NCBI RefSeq assembly: GCF_032463525.1
Contig: NZ_CP135971.1
Span: forward strand, 3,782,001-3,846,000
From: Pseudomonas sp. DTU_2021_1001937_2_SI_NGA_ILE_001
Lineage (GTDB): Bacteria > Pseudomonadota > Gammaproteobacteria > Pseudomonadales > Pseudomonadaceae
Direction of reading: 5' to 3'
Length of the DNA: 64,000 nt
The position numbers and the translations under genes were made by a program. Positions 27,256 through 37,052 of the stretch are shown piece after piece. The stretch's first letter is position 1. Every line of letters starts with the position of its first letter. Below the pieces are notes generated by a model, which was given only the letters and a program-made list of their open reading frames with translations, was not told the DNA's origin and did not search any database.

Positions 27256-27543
27256 TTACCAGCTAAAGATTTCCCACTGGGGGATCAGCATGTCCGGTTG
27301 GTCCGAACGGATGAAATTGGGGCTCGTGCCATCGGCGCGCACGAGAAAATACGGCTTGCCGTGCTTGGGCGTGATCTTGATCGCATAGAGGAAGCCATTC
27401 TGGCGGTACTCCTGGATGGTCTTGTCGCCCTCGGTACGGATCGTCACTTCAGGGTCGGCCGAAGGTGTGTCGTCTGCGGCCACCGCCAGCAACGGCGCGG
27501 TCAGCAACAGGCTGGTCAACCACAAGCGATTTATCGTGCGCAT
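27256..27543 (-). CDS. DUF2782-family secreted protein
   Basis: A 95-residue protein with a signal peptide (cleavage near AVAADD) and a compact domain VTIRTEGDKTIQEYRQNGFLY-like followed by PNFIRSD. This is the DUF2782 family that lies between thrB and polA in pseudomonads. The function is unknown. It is the first gene of a two-gene unit with thrB and divergent from polA across 74 bases. Confidence 0.85.
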   Translation of the reverse strand: MRTINRLWLTSLLLTAPLLAVAADDTPSADPEVTIRTEGDKTIQEYRQNGFLYAIKITPKHGKPYFLVRADGTSPNFIRSDQPDMLIPQWEIFSW

Positions 27544-27617
27544 GATAACCTTGCCCCTTTGTTGTCCATGGTCCGCGCATTTTAGCGCCGACCCCGCCGA
27601 AAAGGTTGAATCTGCTC

Positions 27618-30380
27618 ATGAGCCAAGCTCCCCTCGTCCTGGTGGACGGTTCGTCGTACCTGTACCGTGCCTTCCACGCCCTGCCGCCGCTCACCACCTC
27701 CAAGGGCCTGCCCACCGGCGCCGTGAAGGGTGTGCTGAACATGCTCAAGAGCCTGCGCAAGCAGTATCCGGACAGCCCGTTCGCCGTGGTCTTCGATGCC
27801 AAGGGCGGCACCTTCCGCGACGAGCTGTTCGCCGAGTACAAGGCCAATCGGCCCAGCATGCCCGACGACCTGCGGGTACAGATCGACCTGCTGCACGCCT
27901 GCGTCAAGGCCCTTAGCTACCCGATGCTGTGCGTGGAGGGGGTCGAGGCCGACGACGTGATCGGCACCCTGGCGCGCAGCAGCGCCGCCGCGCAGCGACC
28001 GGTGGTCATCTCCACCGGCGACAAGGACATGGCGCAGCTGGTGGACGGGCACATTACGCTGGTCAACACCATGACCGGTAGTGTGCTGGACGTGGCCGGC
28101 GTGAAGGAGAAATTCGGTGTCGGCCCCGAGCACATCATCGACTACCTGGCGCTGATGGGCGACAAGGTCGACAACATCCCTGGCGTACCTGGCGTGGGCG
28201 AGAAGACCGCCACCGGCCTGCTGGTGGGTATCGGCGGCGGCCTGGCGGACCTGTACGCCAACCTCGACGCCGTGGCCGCCCTGCCGATTCGTGGCGCCAA
28301 GACCCTGGGCGCCAAGCTGGCCGAACACCGCGACATGGCCTTCCTGTCGTACGAGCTGGCGACCATCAAGTGCGACGTGCCGCTGGACGTGCAGATCGAC
28401 GAGCTGGTGATCGGCGAGCCAGACCGCGAGAAGCTGGTCGAGCTGTACACCGAGCTGGAGTTCAAGAGCTGGCTCAACGATATCGAGCGTGACGCCCGTC
28501 GTGCCGGCCAGGAAATCGCCCAGCCGCAAGCCGCGCCCAGTGACCATTCCGGCTACGAGACCATCCTCGACCAGGCGCGCTTCGAGGCCTGGCTGGACAA
28601 GCTGAACAAGGCCGAGCTGATCGCCTTCGACACCGAGACCACCGGTCTCGACGCCCAGAAGGCGCAGCTGGTAGGCCTGTCGTTCGCGGTCAAGACCGGC
28701 GAAGCGGCGTACATCCCGCTGACGCACTCCTACATGGGCGTGCCCGAGCAGCTGGACCGCGACAAGGTGTTGCTGGCCCTCAAGCCGCTGCTCGAAGACC
28801 CGGCCAAGGCCAAGGTCGGGCAGAACGCCAAGTACGACATCAACATCCTCGCCAACTGCGCCATCGGCGGCGACCCGGCCAACGGCATCACCGTGCGCGG
28901 CGTGGCCTTCGACACCATGCTCGAATCCTACGTGCTCAACTCGGTGGCCACCGCCCATGACATGGACAGCCTGGCGGCCAAGTACCTGGGCCAGCAGACC
29001 ATCCGTTTCGAAGACATCGCTGGCAAGGGCAAGAAGCAGCTGACCTTCGACCAGATCGCTCTGGAACAGGCCGGCCCTTACGCCGCCGAGGATGCCGACG
29101 TGACCCTGCGCCTGCACCAGGCGCTGTCTGACAAGCTCAAGGCCGAGCCGGGCCTGCTGTCCGTGCTGCAGGACATCGAGATGCCGCTGGTGCCGGTGCT
29201 GGCGCAGATCGAGCGCCAGGGGGCGCGGGTCGATGCCGCGCTGCTGGGCGTGCAGAGCGTCGAGCTGGGCAACAAGATGGTCGAGCTGGAACGCCAGGCT
29301 TTCGAACTGGCCGGCGAGCCGTTCAACCTGGGTTCGCCCACTCAGCTGGGCAAGATCCTCTACGAGAAGCTGCAACTGCCGGTGCTGGGCAAGACCCCGA
29401 CCGGCAAGCCGTCGACTTCCGAAGACGTGCTGGTCAAGCTCGCCGAACAGGGCCACGAGTTGCCGACCCTGCTGCTGCAGTACCGCTCGATCAGCAAGCT
29501 CAAGAGCACCTACACCGACACCCTGCCCGGCCAGATCAACCCGCGCACCGGCCGTGTGCACACCTCGTACAACCAGGCTGGCGCCGCCACCGGGCGTTTC
29601 TCGTCCAGTGAGCCGAACCTGCAGAACATCCCGGTGCGTACCGCCGAGGGGCGGCGCATCCGCCAGGCCTTCGTCGCCTCGCCCGGCTACAAGCTGCTGG
29701 CTGCGGACTATTCGCAGATCGAACTGCGCATCATGGCCCACCTGGCCAAGGACGAAGGCCTGCTGCACGCCTTCCGCAACGACCTGGACGTGCACCGCGC
29801 CACCGCCGCCGAGGTCTTCGGCGTGGAGCTGGAGCAGGTCAGCAACGACCAGCGGCGTAGCGCCAAGGCGATCAACTTCGGCCTGATCTACGGCATGGGC
29901 GCCCAGGGCCTGGCGCGGCAGATCGGTGTCGACGGCAAGCAGGCCAAGGCCTACATCGACCGCTACTTCGCCCGCTACCCTGGCGTGCGCGACTACATGG
30001 AACGCACCCGCGAACAGGCCGCCGAAAAAGGCTATGTAGAAACCCTGTTCGGTCGTCGCCTGTACCTGCCGGAGATCAACTCCAACAAACCGCAGCAGCG
30101 CGCCGGCGCCGAACGCACGGCGATCAACGCGCCGATGCAGGGCACCGCGGCAGACATCATCAAGAAGGCCATGGTGGCGGTGAACACCTGGCTGAACGAG
30201 TCCGGCCTGGATGCGCGGGTCATTCTCCAGGTACACGACGAACTGGTCCTGGAAGTGCGCGAAGACCTGGTGGAGCGCATCAGCGAAGAAATTCGTCCGC
30301 ACATGAGCGGCGCCGCGCAGCTGGATGTGCCGCTGGTGGTGGAAGTCGGGGTGGGCAACAACTGGGACGAGGCGCACTAG
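27618..30380 (+). CDS. polA: DNA polymerase I
   Basis: A 920-residue repair and replication polymerase. The N-terminal 290 residues are the 5'-3' exonuclease (Okazaki primer removal). The proofreading domain (about 310-490) keeps its catalytic acids, with DTET starting at about residue 338. The polymerase domain has motif A DYSQIELR and motif [10 protein letters not shown]. The ATG at 27618 gives the family start ([28 protein letters not shown]); a TTG four codons upstream is less likely. It is followed by a hairpin and the ErsA/Spf-like locus. Confidence 0.97.
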   Translation: MSQAPLVLVDGSSYLYRAFHALPPLTTSKGLPTGAVKGVLNMLKSLRKQYPDSPFAVVFDAKGGTFRDELFAEYKANRPSMPDDLRVQIDLLHACVKALSYPMLCVEGVEADDVIGTLARSSAAAQRPVVISTGDKDMAQLVDGHITLVNTMTGSVLDVAGVKEKFGVGPEHIIDYLALMGDKVDNIPGVPGVGEKTATGLLVGIGGGLADLYANLDAVAALPIRGAKTLGAKLAEHRDMAFLSYELATIKCDVPLDVQIDELVIGEPDREKLVELYTELEFKSWLNDIERDARRAGQEIAQPQAAPSDHSGYETILDQARFEAWLDKLNKAELIAFDTETTGLDAQKAQLVGLSFAVKTGEAAYIPLTHSYMGVPEQLDRDKVLLALKPLLEDPAKAKVGQNAKYDINILANCAIGGDPANGITVRGVAFDTMLESYVLNSVATAHDMDSLAAKYLGQQTIRFEDIAGKGKKQLTFDQIALEQAGPYAAEDADVTLRLHQALSDKLKAEPGLLSVLQDIEMPLVPVLAQIERQGARVDAALLGVQSVELGNKMVELERQAFELAGEPFNLGSPTQLGKILYEKLQLPVLGKTPTGKPSTSEDVLVKLAEQGHELPTLLLQYRSISKLKSTYTDTLPGQINPRTGRVHTSYNQAGAATGRFSSSEPNLQNIPVRTAEGRRIRQAFVASPGYKLLAADYSQIELRIMAHLAKDEGLLHAFRNDLDVHRATAAEVFGVELEQVSNDQRRSAKAINFGLIYGMGAQGLARQIGVDGKQAKAYIDRYFARYPGVRDYMERTREQAAEKGYVETLFGRRLYLPEINSNKPQQRAGAERTAINAPMQGTAADIIKKAMVAVNTWLNESGLDARVILQVHDELVLEVREDLVERISEEIRPHMSGAAQLDVPLVVEVGVGNNWDEAH

Positions 30381-30392
30381 GCCGCAGGCTGT

Positions 30393-30427
30393 GTCCTGGC
30401 AACATGAACATTTGTTCATGCCAGGAC
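30393..30427 (+). terminator. Large inverted repeat just after polA
   Basis: GTCCTGGC and GCCAGGAC form 8 bp, and ATGAACA/TGTTCAT form 7 more bp with a two-base loop; a three-base bulge lies on one side. It begins 13 bases after the polA stop. There is no T-run. It is probably a 3' stabiliser or a barrier insulating the sRNA promoter that follows directly. Confidence 0.55.
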
Positions 30428-30429
30428 AG

Positions 30430-30457
30430 GAACTAAACCGTCCGGGGCCGGGTCAGA
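30430..30457 (+). promoter_or_regulatory. AlgU-type promoter in front of the sRNA
   Basis: GAACTA, 17 bases, TCAGA. This is close to the envelope-stress sigma factor (AlgU/sigma-22) consensus GAACTT-N16/17-TCTGA. It would start transcription near 30463, giving an RNA of about 130 bases up to the terminator. Confidence 0.55.
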
Positions 30458-30462
30458 GTTCA

Positions 30463-30593
30463 CGATTGGCTCGCAAGGCCGATCATGCTCCTATGTTGTG
30501 TTAAGTGTTGGCAGATATCCGGATCCCGCCCTGAGGGTCCGGACCTTGGACCCCGAACTTCCCCCTCCCCATATGAAGTCCGGGGTTTTTTTT
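30463..30593 (+). ncRNA. ersA: Spot 42/ErsA-like small RNA
   Basis: The locus between polA and engB encodes Spot 42 in enterobacteria and ErsA in Pseudomonas. Here the interval ends with a clear intrinsic terminator: ACCCCGAAC (30550-30558) pairs with GTCCGGGGT (30578-30586) with one mismatch, followed by eight T. The loop carries a pyrimidine-rich stretch CTTCCCCCTCCCC, an accessible seed able to pair with Shine-Dalgarno regions, as known for ErsA. An AlgU-like promoter lies upstream. The 5' end is inferred from that promoter. Synteny and structure support the call; I cannot align it to a reference. Confidence 0.7.
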
Positions 30594-30694
30594 GTCCTGA
30601 AAATGTCGCCAACCAGGCTGCAACCGTTCCCGCAGCCTTGCCTGATGTTGGCTCGCGACCTCTCGCAAAGGCGTTTCCATTCAGCCGGTGCTGC

Positions 30695-31327
30695 TCACTG
30701 CTGGGCTTTGTCTTCCAGTTCCAACCAGTTCGCCAGCGTGCGGTAGGCTTCTTCCAGGCCCTGGCGCTTGGGCGCGGAAAACAGCTGGATGGTCACCCCT
30801 TCGCCCCAGCTCTTGCGAATCTGCGACTGCACCTTGAGCAGGGTGTTCTTCGCCGCGCCGTGGGTCAGCTTGTCGGCCTTGGTCAGCAGGATGTGCATCG
30901 GCATGCCGCTGGCCACGGTCCAGTCCAGCATCATGGTGTCGAATTCGGTCATCGGGTGACGCACGTCCATCAGCAGCACCACGCCCTTGAGGCTTTCACG
31001 GCTGCCCAGGTAGGCCTCCAGGTGGCGTTGCCAGTGCTGCTTGAGCGGGATCGGGACCTTGGCGTAGCCATAGCCGGGCAGGTCGACCAGGCGGCGATCG
31101 TCGTCCAGGAGGAAGAAGTTCAGCAGTTGGGTGCGCCCCGGGGTTTTCGAGGTGCGTGCCAGGTTGGCGTGGGTCAGGGTGTTCAGCGCGCTGGACTTGC
31201 CCGCGTTGGAGCGGCCGGCGAATGCCACTTCGAAGCCCGCATCATCAGGGCACTGATCGACCTTGGCGGCGCTGAGCATGAACTTGGCCTGCTGGCAGAG
31301 GCCGAGGATGGGGTTCTTGAGTTGCAT
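30695..31327 (-). CDS. engB: Ribosome biogenesis GTPase EngB/YihA
   Basis: A 210-residue GTPase with G1 [10 protein letters not shown]3 DLPGYGYA and G4 TKAD, needed for 50S subunit maturation. The sequence [16 protein letters not shown] starts the family N-terminus. It is convergent with polA and the sRNA and divergent from cytochrome c4. The length is normal. Confidence 0.95.
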   Translation of the reverse strand: MQLKNPILGLCQQAKFMLSAAKVDQCPDDAGFEVAFAGRSNAGKSSALNTLTHANLARTSKTPGRTQLLNFFLLDDDRRLVDLPGYGYAKVPIPLKQHWQRHLEAYLGSRESLKGVVLLMDVRHPMTEFDTMMLDWTVASGMPMHILLTKADKLTHGAAKNTLLKVQSQIRKSWGEGVTIQLFSAPKRQGLEEAYRTLANWLELEDKAQQ

Positions 31328-31720
31328 GTGATTTCCGCTAAAAAGCCTGCTGCAAGGGGTGCGGCAAGGTGTCGTTTCCGTTCAGGCAGTACGGGTATAT
31401 AATGCCGCAGATTTTGTGTGGATTTCGCCTGTGCCCAGGTGAATGAGCACGCCAAGCGAGAACAGGATCCGTGCAGGTGCCGCAACCGGCATCGGTTTTT
31501 CACCGGATCCGATGCGCATTAGAACGCAGTCCGCTTTCAACCTGAAAGGTTTTTGCTGAAACAGGCGTGGTTCTTCGTCGTTTCGGCTGCCATTCAAATC
31601 GTTGCCGTCGCGTGGAAATGTGCAAGGACTGCAGCTTCCGGGGTCGTGAGCCGCCCTCTTTCGCGGGGGTGTTCCTGGCGCTGCCTGACGTTTCACCTCA
31701 TAGCCGATTTGGATGATCTG
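31328..31720. other. Divergent gap with promoter and long leader for cytochrome c4
   Basis: No gene is supported here. A perfect TATAAT lies at 31398-31403, reading towards cytochrome c4, which would leave a leader of about 310 bases. Within it GCATCGG pairs with CCGATGC around 31489-31516. The -35 at the matching distance is weak. Frames running through this gap have no ribosome site and atypical composition. Confidence 0.5.
31398..31403 (+). promoter_or_regulatory. Perfect -10 hexamer upstream of cytochrome c4
   Basis: TATAAT within GGGTATATAATGCC. It is the best -10 in the engB/cytochrome c4 gap; no good -35 at 16-18 bases is seen, so strength and direction are uncertain. Confidence 0.45.
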
Positions 31721-32335
31721 ATGAACACACTCCTCGCGAGCCTGCTGTTGACACTGGGTGTCTGCGCGCCGGCGCTGGCTGCCGAACCGGTTGGCAATGC
31801 CGCCGCCGGTCAGGCCAAGGCCATGGTCTGTGGCGCCTGCCACGGCCCGGATGGCAACAGTGCGGCAGGCAACTTCCCGAAACTCGCCGGCCAGGGCGAA
31901 CGCTACCTGCTCAAGCAACTGCGCGAGATCAAGGACAACAAGCGCATCGTGCTGGAAATGACCGGCCTGCTGGCCCCGCTCAACGATCAGGACCTGGCTG
32001 ACCTCGCCGCCTGGTACGCCAGCCAGAAGGCCAGCACCGGCATGGCCGACCCGACCCTGGTGTCGCGTGGCGAGGCGCTGTTTCGCGGTGGCAAGCTCGA
32101 AGACGGCATGCCGGCCTGCATCGGCTGTCATTCCCCGGATGGCACCGGCAACGCCCCGGCCGGTTTTCCGCGCCTGGGCGGGCAGCACGCCGACTACATC
32201 AAGAAGCAGCTCACCGCGTTCCGCGAAGCCGAGCGCGTCAACGATGGTGACACCATGGTCATGCGCAGCATCGCGGCAAAACTCAGTAACAAAGATATCG
32301 AGGCACTGGCCCAGTACATTCAGGGGCTGCATTGA
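31721..32335 (+). CDS. Di-heme cytochrome c4
   Basis: A 204-residue periplasmic protein with a signal peptide ending ALA and two cytochrome c domains with heme sites CGACH and CIGCH, the two-domain c4 layout. It passes electrons to terminal oxidases; the aa3/cbb3 oxidases are the known partners in pseudomonads. The ATG at 31721 begins the signal peptide MNTLLASLLLTLGVCAP; the longer frame upstream is leader sequence. A strong intrinsic terminator follows. Confidence 0.94.
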   Translation: MNTLLASLLLTLGVCAPALAAEPVGNAAAGQAKAMVCGACHGPDGNSAAGNFPKLAGQGERYLLKQLREIKDNKRIVLEMTGLLAPLNDQDLADLAAWYASQKASTGMADPTLVSRGEALFRGGKLEDGMPACIGCHSPDGTGNAPAGFPRLGGQHADYIKKQLTAFREAERVNDGDTMVMRSIAAKLSNKDIEALAQYIQGLH

Positions 32336-32365
32336 GGCGTTTGCGGTCTGCACGCTGAACGAGTC

Positions 32366-32393
32366 AAAAAGGGTAGCCTGGGCTACCCTTTTT
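32366..32393 (+). terminator. Intrinsic terminator after cytochrome c4
   Basis: AAAAAGGGTAGCC and GGCTACCCTTTTT form a 13-bp perfect stem (the innermost pairs probably open as a CTGG loop) with a T5 tail. It lies 31 bases after the stop codon. Confidence 0.9.
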
Positions 32394-32487
32394 CGTGGTC
32401 ACGGGCGTTACACTAGCGAACTGCTGCCGCGACGAACGGTCGTAATCGAATCGCTGCAAGCGAATTCCACGAACCCAGGAGTAAAGA

Positions 32488-33132
32488 ATGCGTAACCTGA
32501 TTCTCAGCGCCGCTCTGGTGGCCGTCAGTGTGTTCGGCATGACCGCACAGGCTGCCCAGCCGATCGAGGCAGGCAAACAGTACGTTCAACTGAGCAGCCC
32601 GGTGGCTGTGTCGGAGCCTGGCAAGATCGAAGTCGTTGAGCTGTTCTGGTACGGCTGCCCACATTGTTACGCCTTCGAGCCGACCATCAACCCCTGGGTC
32701 GAAAAACTGCCTGAAGATGTGCACTTCCTGCGCATTCCTGCCCTGTTCGGCGGCCCTTGGGACGCCCATGGCCAACTGTTCATCACCCTCGAGGAAATGG
32801 GCGTGGAGCACCAGGTGCACGCCGCCGTGTTCGATGCCATCCAGAAGCAGCACAAGCGCCTGACCGATCCAGAGGACATGGCCGAGTTCCTGGCCACCCA
32901 GGGCATCGACAAGGACAAGTTCCTCAGCACCTTCAAGTCGTTCGCCGTGAAAGGCAAGATGGCCAAGTACAAGGAGCTGGCCAAGCAGTACCAGGTCACT
33001 GGCGTTCCAACCATGATCGTCAACGGCAAGTACCGCTTCGACCTGGGCACTTCCGGCGGTCCGGAAGCCACTCTCGACGTGGCCGACCAGCTGATCGCCA
33101 AAGAGCGTGAAGCTGCCAAGTCTGCCAAGTAG
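32488..33132 (+). CDS. dsbA: Periplasmic thiol:disulfide oxidoreductase DsbA
   Basis: A 214-residue secreted protein with signal peptide ending AQA and a thioredoxin fold. The active site is CPHC (C57 and C60 in FWYGCPHC), with the cis-Pro loop TGVPTM. It introduces disulfide bonds into exported proteins. CAGGAG precedes the ATG. It is followed after 11 bases by the nuclease-fold gene and dgcP, an order I recall as dsbA1-PA5488-dgcP in P. aeruginosa. Confidence 0.96.
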   Translation: MRNLILSAALVAVSVFGMTAQAAQPIEAGKQYVQLSSPVAVSEPGKIEVVELFWYGCPHCYAFEPTINPWVEKLPEDVHFLRIPALFGGPWDAHGQLFITLEEMGVEHQVHAAVFDAIQKQHKRLTDPEDMAEFLATQGIDKDKFLSTFKSFAVKGKMAKYKELAKQYQVTGVPTMIVNGKYRFDLGTSGGPEATLDVADQLIAKEREAAKSAK

Positions 33133-33143
33133 GCAGTCTCGCC

Positions 33144-34025
33144 ATGCGCCGCTGGGGCAAGGGTAACGAGCGTGTCGCCGGTCTGCGTGACCCGCGGGTC
33201 AACGAGGACCACCTGAGCGCCAGCGGCCTGCCTGACAACGGTCGGCTGCGGCTGTTGAGCTTCAACATCCAGGTCGGCATCAATACCCAGCGTTACCATC
33301 ATTACCTGACCCGCAGTTGGCAGCATGTGCTGCCGCACGGCGGGCGGGCGACCAACCTGCAGAAGATCGGCGAGCTGATCGGCGACTTCGACCTGGTCGC
33401 CCTGCAGGAAGTCGACGGTGGCAGCCTGCGTTCCGGCTACGTCAATCAGGTCGAGCACCTGGCCCAGCTGGGCGCCTTTCCCTACTGGTACCAGCAGCTC
33501 AACCGCAACCTGGGCCGCCTGGCCCAGCACAGCAATGGCGTGCTCAGTCGTCTCAAGCCCTGGGCGATCGAGGACCATCCGCTGCCAGGTCCGGCCGGGC
33601 GCGGTGCGATCCTGATGCGTTTCGGCGAGGGCGATGACGCGCTGGTGGTGGTGATGATGCACTTGGCCCTGGGGGCCCGCACCCGCACCCGGCAACTGGC
33701 CTACATCCGCGAGCTGATCGGCAACTACCGCAACCAGGTGCTGATGGGCGACATGAACACCCACGCCACCGACCTGCTGGAGCATTCGCCGTTGCGCGAC
33801 CTTGGCCTGCTTGCCCCGCAGATCGAGGCGACCTTTCCCAGCTGGCGACCACAGCGCTGCCTGGACCATATCCTGCTCAGCCCGAGCCTGACGCTGGAAC
33901 GCGTACAGGTGCTGGCGCAGCCCATTTCCGATCATCTGCCCGTGGCGGTAGAAATCCGTCTGCCAGCGTCGCTGTGCGGGGACTCCTTGCCCGTGCCCCG
34001 CGTACCTGACGATGGATCCCGTTGA
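33144..34025 (+). CDS. Endonuclease/exonuclease/phosphatase-family protein
   Basis: A 293-residue protein of the EEP (DNase I-like) fold. Conserved blocks are LLSFNIQVG (Asn), LVALQEVDGG (metal-binding Glu), LMGDMNTH and the C-terminal PISDHLPVAVEI (Asp-His pair). There is no signal peptide, so it is cytoplasmic. The substrate could be nucleic acid or a phospho-lipid/inositol-type ester; the sequence does not decide. Its stop overlaps the dgcP start (TGATG), indicating an operon dsbA-EEP-dgcP. Confidence 0.88.
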   Translation: MRRWGKGNERVAGLRDPRVNEDHLSASGLPDNGRLRLLSFNIQVGINTQRYHHYLTRSWQHVLPHGGRATNLQKIGELIGDFDLVALQEVDGGSLRSGYVNQVEHLAQLGAFPYWYQQLNRNLGRLAQHSNGVLSRLKPWAIEDHPLPGPAGRGAILMRFGEGDDALVVVMMHLALGARTRTRQLAYIRELIGNYRNQVLMGDMNTHATDLLEHSPLRDLGLLAPQIEATFPSWRPQRCLDHILLSPSLTLERVQVLAQPISDHLPVAVEIRLPASLCGDSLPVPRVPDDGSR

Positions 34026-36163
34026 TGAGTGACGACGCCGAGCGTTGGAAAGAGAAATACCTGAAGGGCATCGAACAGCAGGACCGCCTGGAGAAGCGCT
34101 GGCAGGCCCGTCTCGACCTGCTGCGCCGCGGCCTGGTGCGCAGCAGTCTGGCGGCGGAGGGTTCGGACCGCGCGGTCGACGAATGCATGAAGGAAATGCG
34201 TGAGATCGTCCGCAAGGACGACATGGACGCCGGCCTGGCCGGCCTCATCCCGCGCCTGGAAAAGGCCGTACTGGATTCCGAGCAACGCCGTGAGGTGCGG
34301 GCCGGGCAGGTCAGCACTGCGCTCACCGCGCTGGTGGCACAGTTGCAGAGCCTGCCGCTGCCCCGCGAAGTGCGTAAACCGCTCAAGCGCTTTGCCAAGG
34401 AACTCGAAGACCGCGCTTCTCAGGCCCGCGAGCTGCCGCTGCTGCTCAGTGAACTCAGCGGCCTGCAAGGCCGCGCCCTGAATGCCCTGGAAAAGACCGA
34501 TCAGCCGGCACGGCCAGGCCTGCTCGAACGCCTGTTCGGGGGCCGCGACGAGGCCGGCGCGCCGGAAACCAGCCAGCCTGACACGCCCGGGCAACCTGCC
34601 GCCCTGCCCGCCACGTCGCCGGCCCCGGATGCCGACGCCGACGATGACCTGGATGAAGCTCCTGTAGCACCCGCGCCGCCGGCGCCTGCCAAGGCGGAGC
34701 CACAGGCCGCTGCCGTTGCGCCGCAGACACCCGCCGCAGAACCCGCAGGGAGTGCCAGGGCGGCCCCCGAACCCGGCGCTCGGCCCGCGGAGGCTGCCGC
34801 TGTGGTCGCTCCGACCCCTTCCTCTGCCGATCCTGCTGCGCCAGCGCCGGCCGAGGCGGCGCTGGCTGACGACGCTGTGGCGGTGGCCGCCCTGGTCAAG
34901 GCCGAGCCAGAAGTCACGCCGCTCACGCCCGTGCAGCCCGTCAGTGCGCCGATAGAAGGGTTGCTGGCGCCTGTACCCATCGTGCCGTTCGAACAGGTCG
35001 TGCCGTTCGCGCCGCTCGCTTCGGCTGACGTGCCCGACGAGCCGCAGGCCGAAGCTGGTGAAGAAGGCCAGGCGGGTGAAGAAGGCGAATACGCCCTGCC
35101 GCATTCATCCGAGCCGAGCTACAGCTCGGTGGCCGCACACATCGAAGACACCCTGCTGGGCCTGCTGGATGACCTGAACCTGCCGGACATCCACCGCCCG
35201 CATGTCGAATCCATGCGCGAGCGTCTGGAGCATGGGCTTAACTGGTACGAACTGCTGCCGATCCTCGATGACCTGGCGGTGTTGATGCTGGCCATCAGCG
35301 ACAGCGGCCAGGTCGAGTTCGAGACTTATCTCAAGCAGCTCAACCAGCGTCTGGAGTCCTTCCAGAGCAGCCTGCAGGCGGTCAACGACGGCCACAGCCA
35401 TGGCCACTCCTCCGCACGTGCCTTCGACAGCGAGCTGCGCGAGCACGTCGATGACCTGCAGAGCAGCGTGCAGGAAGCCTCGGACCTGGTGAGTCTCAAG
35501 GGCATCCTTGAGAAGCGCCTCGAAGGCATGTTGGGCGCCATGGACGACTACCAGCGCAAGCGTGACGAACGCGAGCGTGAAGTCGCCGAGAGCCTGCAGC
35601 ACCTGGCCAGCCGCGTGGCGAGCATGGAGCAGGAAGCCCTGGGCGTACGCGCCAGCCTCGAAGAGCAACGGCGCAAGGCGTTGCTCGACCCGCTCACCGG
35701 CCTGCCCAACCGTGCGGCCTGGGGCGAGCGTCTGGAGCGGGAGATGGCGCATCGTCAAGAACAGGCCAGCAGCCTGCTGATCGGTATTCTCGACCTGGAC
35801 CACTTCAAGCGTATCAACGATGGCTATGGCCACCTGGCGGGCGACAAGGTGCTGAAGATCGTCGCCAACCAGCTGCAAAAACGTCTGCGCACCACGGATT
35901 TCATGGCGCGCTTCGGCGGTGAGGAGTTCGTCATGCTGATGCCGGCCACCACCGTGGCGACCGGCCTGCAGCGTCTTGAGGAGATGCGCGCGGCGGTCGA
36001 GCAATGCCCGTTTCATTTCAAGGGAGAGCCGGTGACCATTACCGTGTCCATCGGCATGACTGCCCTGCGCCCTGCCGAGCGCAGCGATACGGCGCTCAAG
36101 CGTGCCGATCAGGCGCTGTACCGCGCCAAGGAAGCGGGCCGCAACCGTGTCGAGCAGGGTTGA
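34025..36163 (+). CDS. dgcP: Diguanylate cyclase DgcP
   Basis: A 712-residue protein with an N-terminal helical domain (1-160), a long Ala/Pro/Glu-rich linker (about 165-360), a second helical region, and a C-terminal GGDEF domain. The active site reads GGEEF (about 631-635) and an inhibitory I-site RTTD lies exactly five residues before it, so product inhibition by c-di-GMP is expected. It makes c-di-GMP from GTP. The neighbourhood with dsbA and the architecture match P. aeruginosa DgcP (PA5487), described as a cell-pole-localised enzyme. The start ATG overlaps the previous stop. Confidence 0.88.
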   Translation: MSDDAERWKEKYLKGIEQQDRLEKRWQARLDLLRRGLVRSSLAAEGSDRAVDECMKEMREIVRKDDMDAGLAGLIPRLEKAVLDSEQRREVRAGQVSTALTALVAQLQSLPLPREVRKPLKRFAKELEDRASQARELPLLLSELSGLQGRALNALEKTDQPARPGLLERLFGGRDEAGAPETSQPDTPGQPAALPATSPAPDADADDDLDEAPVAPAPPAPAKAEPQAAAVAPQTPAAEPAGSARAAPEPGARPAEAAAVVAPTPSSADPAAPAPAEAALADDAVAVAALVKAEPEVTPLTPVQPVSAPIEGLLAPVPIVPFEQVVPFAPLASADVPDEPQAEAGEEGQAGEEGEYALPHSSEPSYSSVAAHIEDTLLGLLDDLNLPDIHRPHVESMRERLEHGLNWYELLPILDDLAVLMLAISDSGQVEFETYLKQLNQRLESFQSSLQAVNDGHSHGHSSARAFDSELREHVDDLQSSVQEASDLVSLKGILEKRLEGMLGAMDDYQRKRDEREREVAESLQHLASRVASMEQEALGVRASLEEQRRKALLDPLTGLPNRAAWGERLEREMAHRQEQASSLLIGILDLDHFKRINDGYGHLAGDKVLKIVANQLQKRLRTTDFMARFGGEEFVMLMPATTVATGLQRLEEMRAAVEQCPFHFKGEPVTITVSIGMTALRPAERSDTALKRADQALYRAKEAGRNRVEQG

Positions 36164-36236
36164 ATCGCGAGGCGCCGCCGACCCGTGGTCTTCGCTTGGT
36201 TATCATGTGGCGTTTATGCCTGAGAAGTAGGATGTC

Positions 36237-37052
36237 ATGAAGCGGTTATTAGCAGTGCTGTCGTTAGCTACCCTGAGCGCCTGTTCCAGCGGCCCGCGCT
36301 TGGACACCAGCCACCCGTCGGTCAACTTCGACAATCGCATCCAGTATGTCGTCCTGCACTACACCTCCGCTTCCCAGGAGCGTTCGCTGCAACTGCTGAC
36401 CCACGGCGAAGTGAGCAGCCACTACCTGGTCGGTGACGACGCCCGCGCCACGATCTTCAAGCTGGTGGACGAAAGCGCCCGTGCCTGGCATGCCGGTGAA
36501 AGCGAATGGGACGGCCGCACCTGGCTCAACTCCAGCTCGATTGGCATCGAGATCGTCAACCCTGGCTATACCGATGGCCCCAACGGTCGCCTGTGGTACC
36601 CCTACAGCGAGGCGCAGGTGCAGTCGCTGATCGTGTTGCTCAAGGACATCATCACGCGCAATGGCATCGAGCCGCGCCACATCATCGGCCACAGCGACAT
36701 CGCCCCAATGCGCAAGCTCGATCCGGGGCCGCTGTTTCCCTGGAAGCGTCTGGCCCAGGAAGGCATCGGCATCTGGCCCGACGAGCGCCTGGTGGCGGCC
36801 CAGCAGGCGCTATACGCTGCGCGCCTGCCGGACATCCTGTGGTTCCAGCAGCAGCTTGCACGCCTGGGTTACCGCACGCCGCAGACCGGGGTTCTGGATG
36901 AAGAAACCCGCAACGTGATCGCCGCGTTCCAGATGCATTTCCGTCCGCAGCGCTTCGACGGCGAGCCGGATGCGCAGAGCGCAGCGATTCTGCAGGTGCT
37001 CAACAGCATGCGTTTTCGCACGCCGGCCACTCAGAACGGCAGCGCCATGTAG
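36237..37052 (+). CDS. ampDh2: Lipoprotein N-acetylmuramoyl-L-alanine amidase (AmpD homologue)
   Basis: A 271-residue lipoprotein (lipobox LSAC, C16) with an Amidase_2 domain: zinc-ligand histidines in VVLHYTSA and IGHSDIAP, plus SSHYLV and the conserved E in IGIEIVNPG. A C-terminal peptidoglycan-binding domain (about 190-255) follows. It cleaves the amide between MurNAc and the stem peptide. The position beside kinB matches P. aeruginosa ampDh2 (PA5485). The 3' end overlaps the convergent kinB by 22 bases. Confidence 0.9.
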   Translation: MKRLLAVLSLATLSACSSGPRLDTSHPSVNFDNRIQYVVLHYTSASQERSLQLLTHGEVSSHYLVGDDARATIFKLVDESARAWHAGESEWDGRTWLNSSSIGIEIVNPGYTDGPNGRLWYPYSEAQVQSLIVLLKDIITRNGIEPRHIIGHSDIAPMRKLDPGPLFPWKRLAQEGIGIWPDERLVAAQQALYAARLPDILWFQQQLARLGYRTPQTGVLDEETRNVIAAFQMHFRPQRFDGEPDAQSAAILQVLNSMRFRTPATQNGSAM

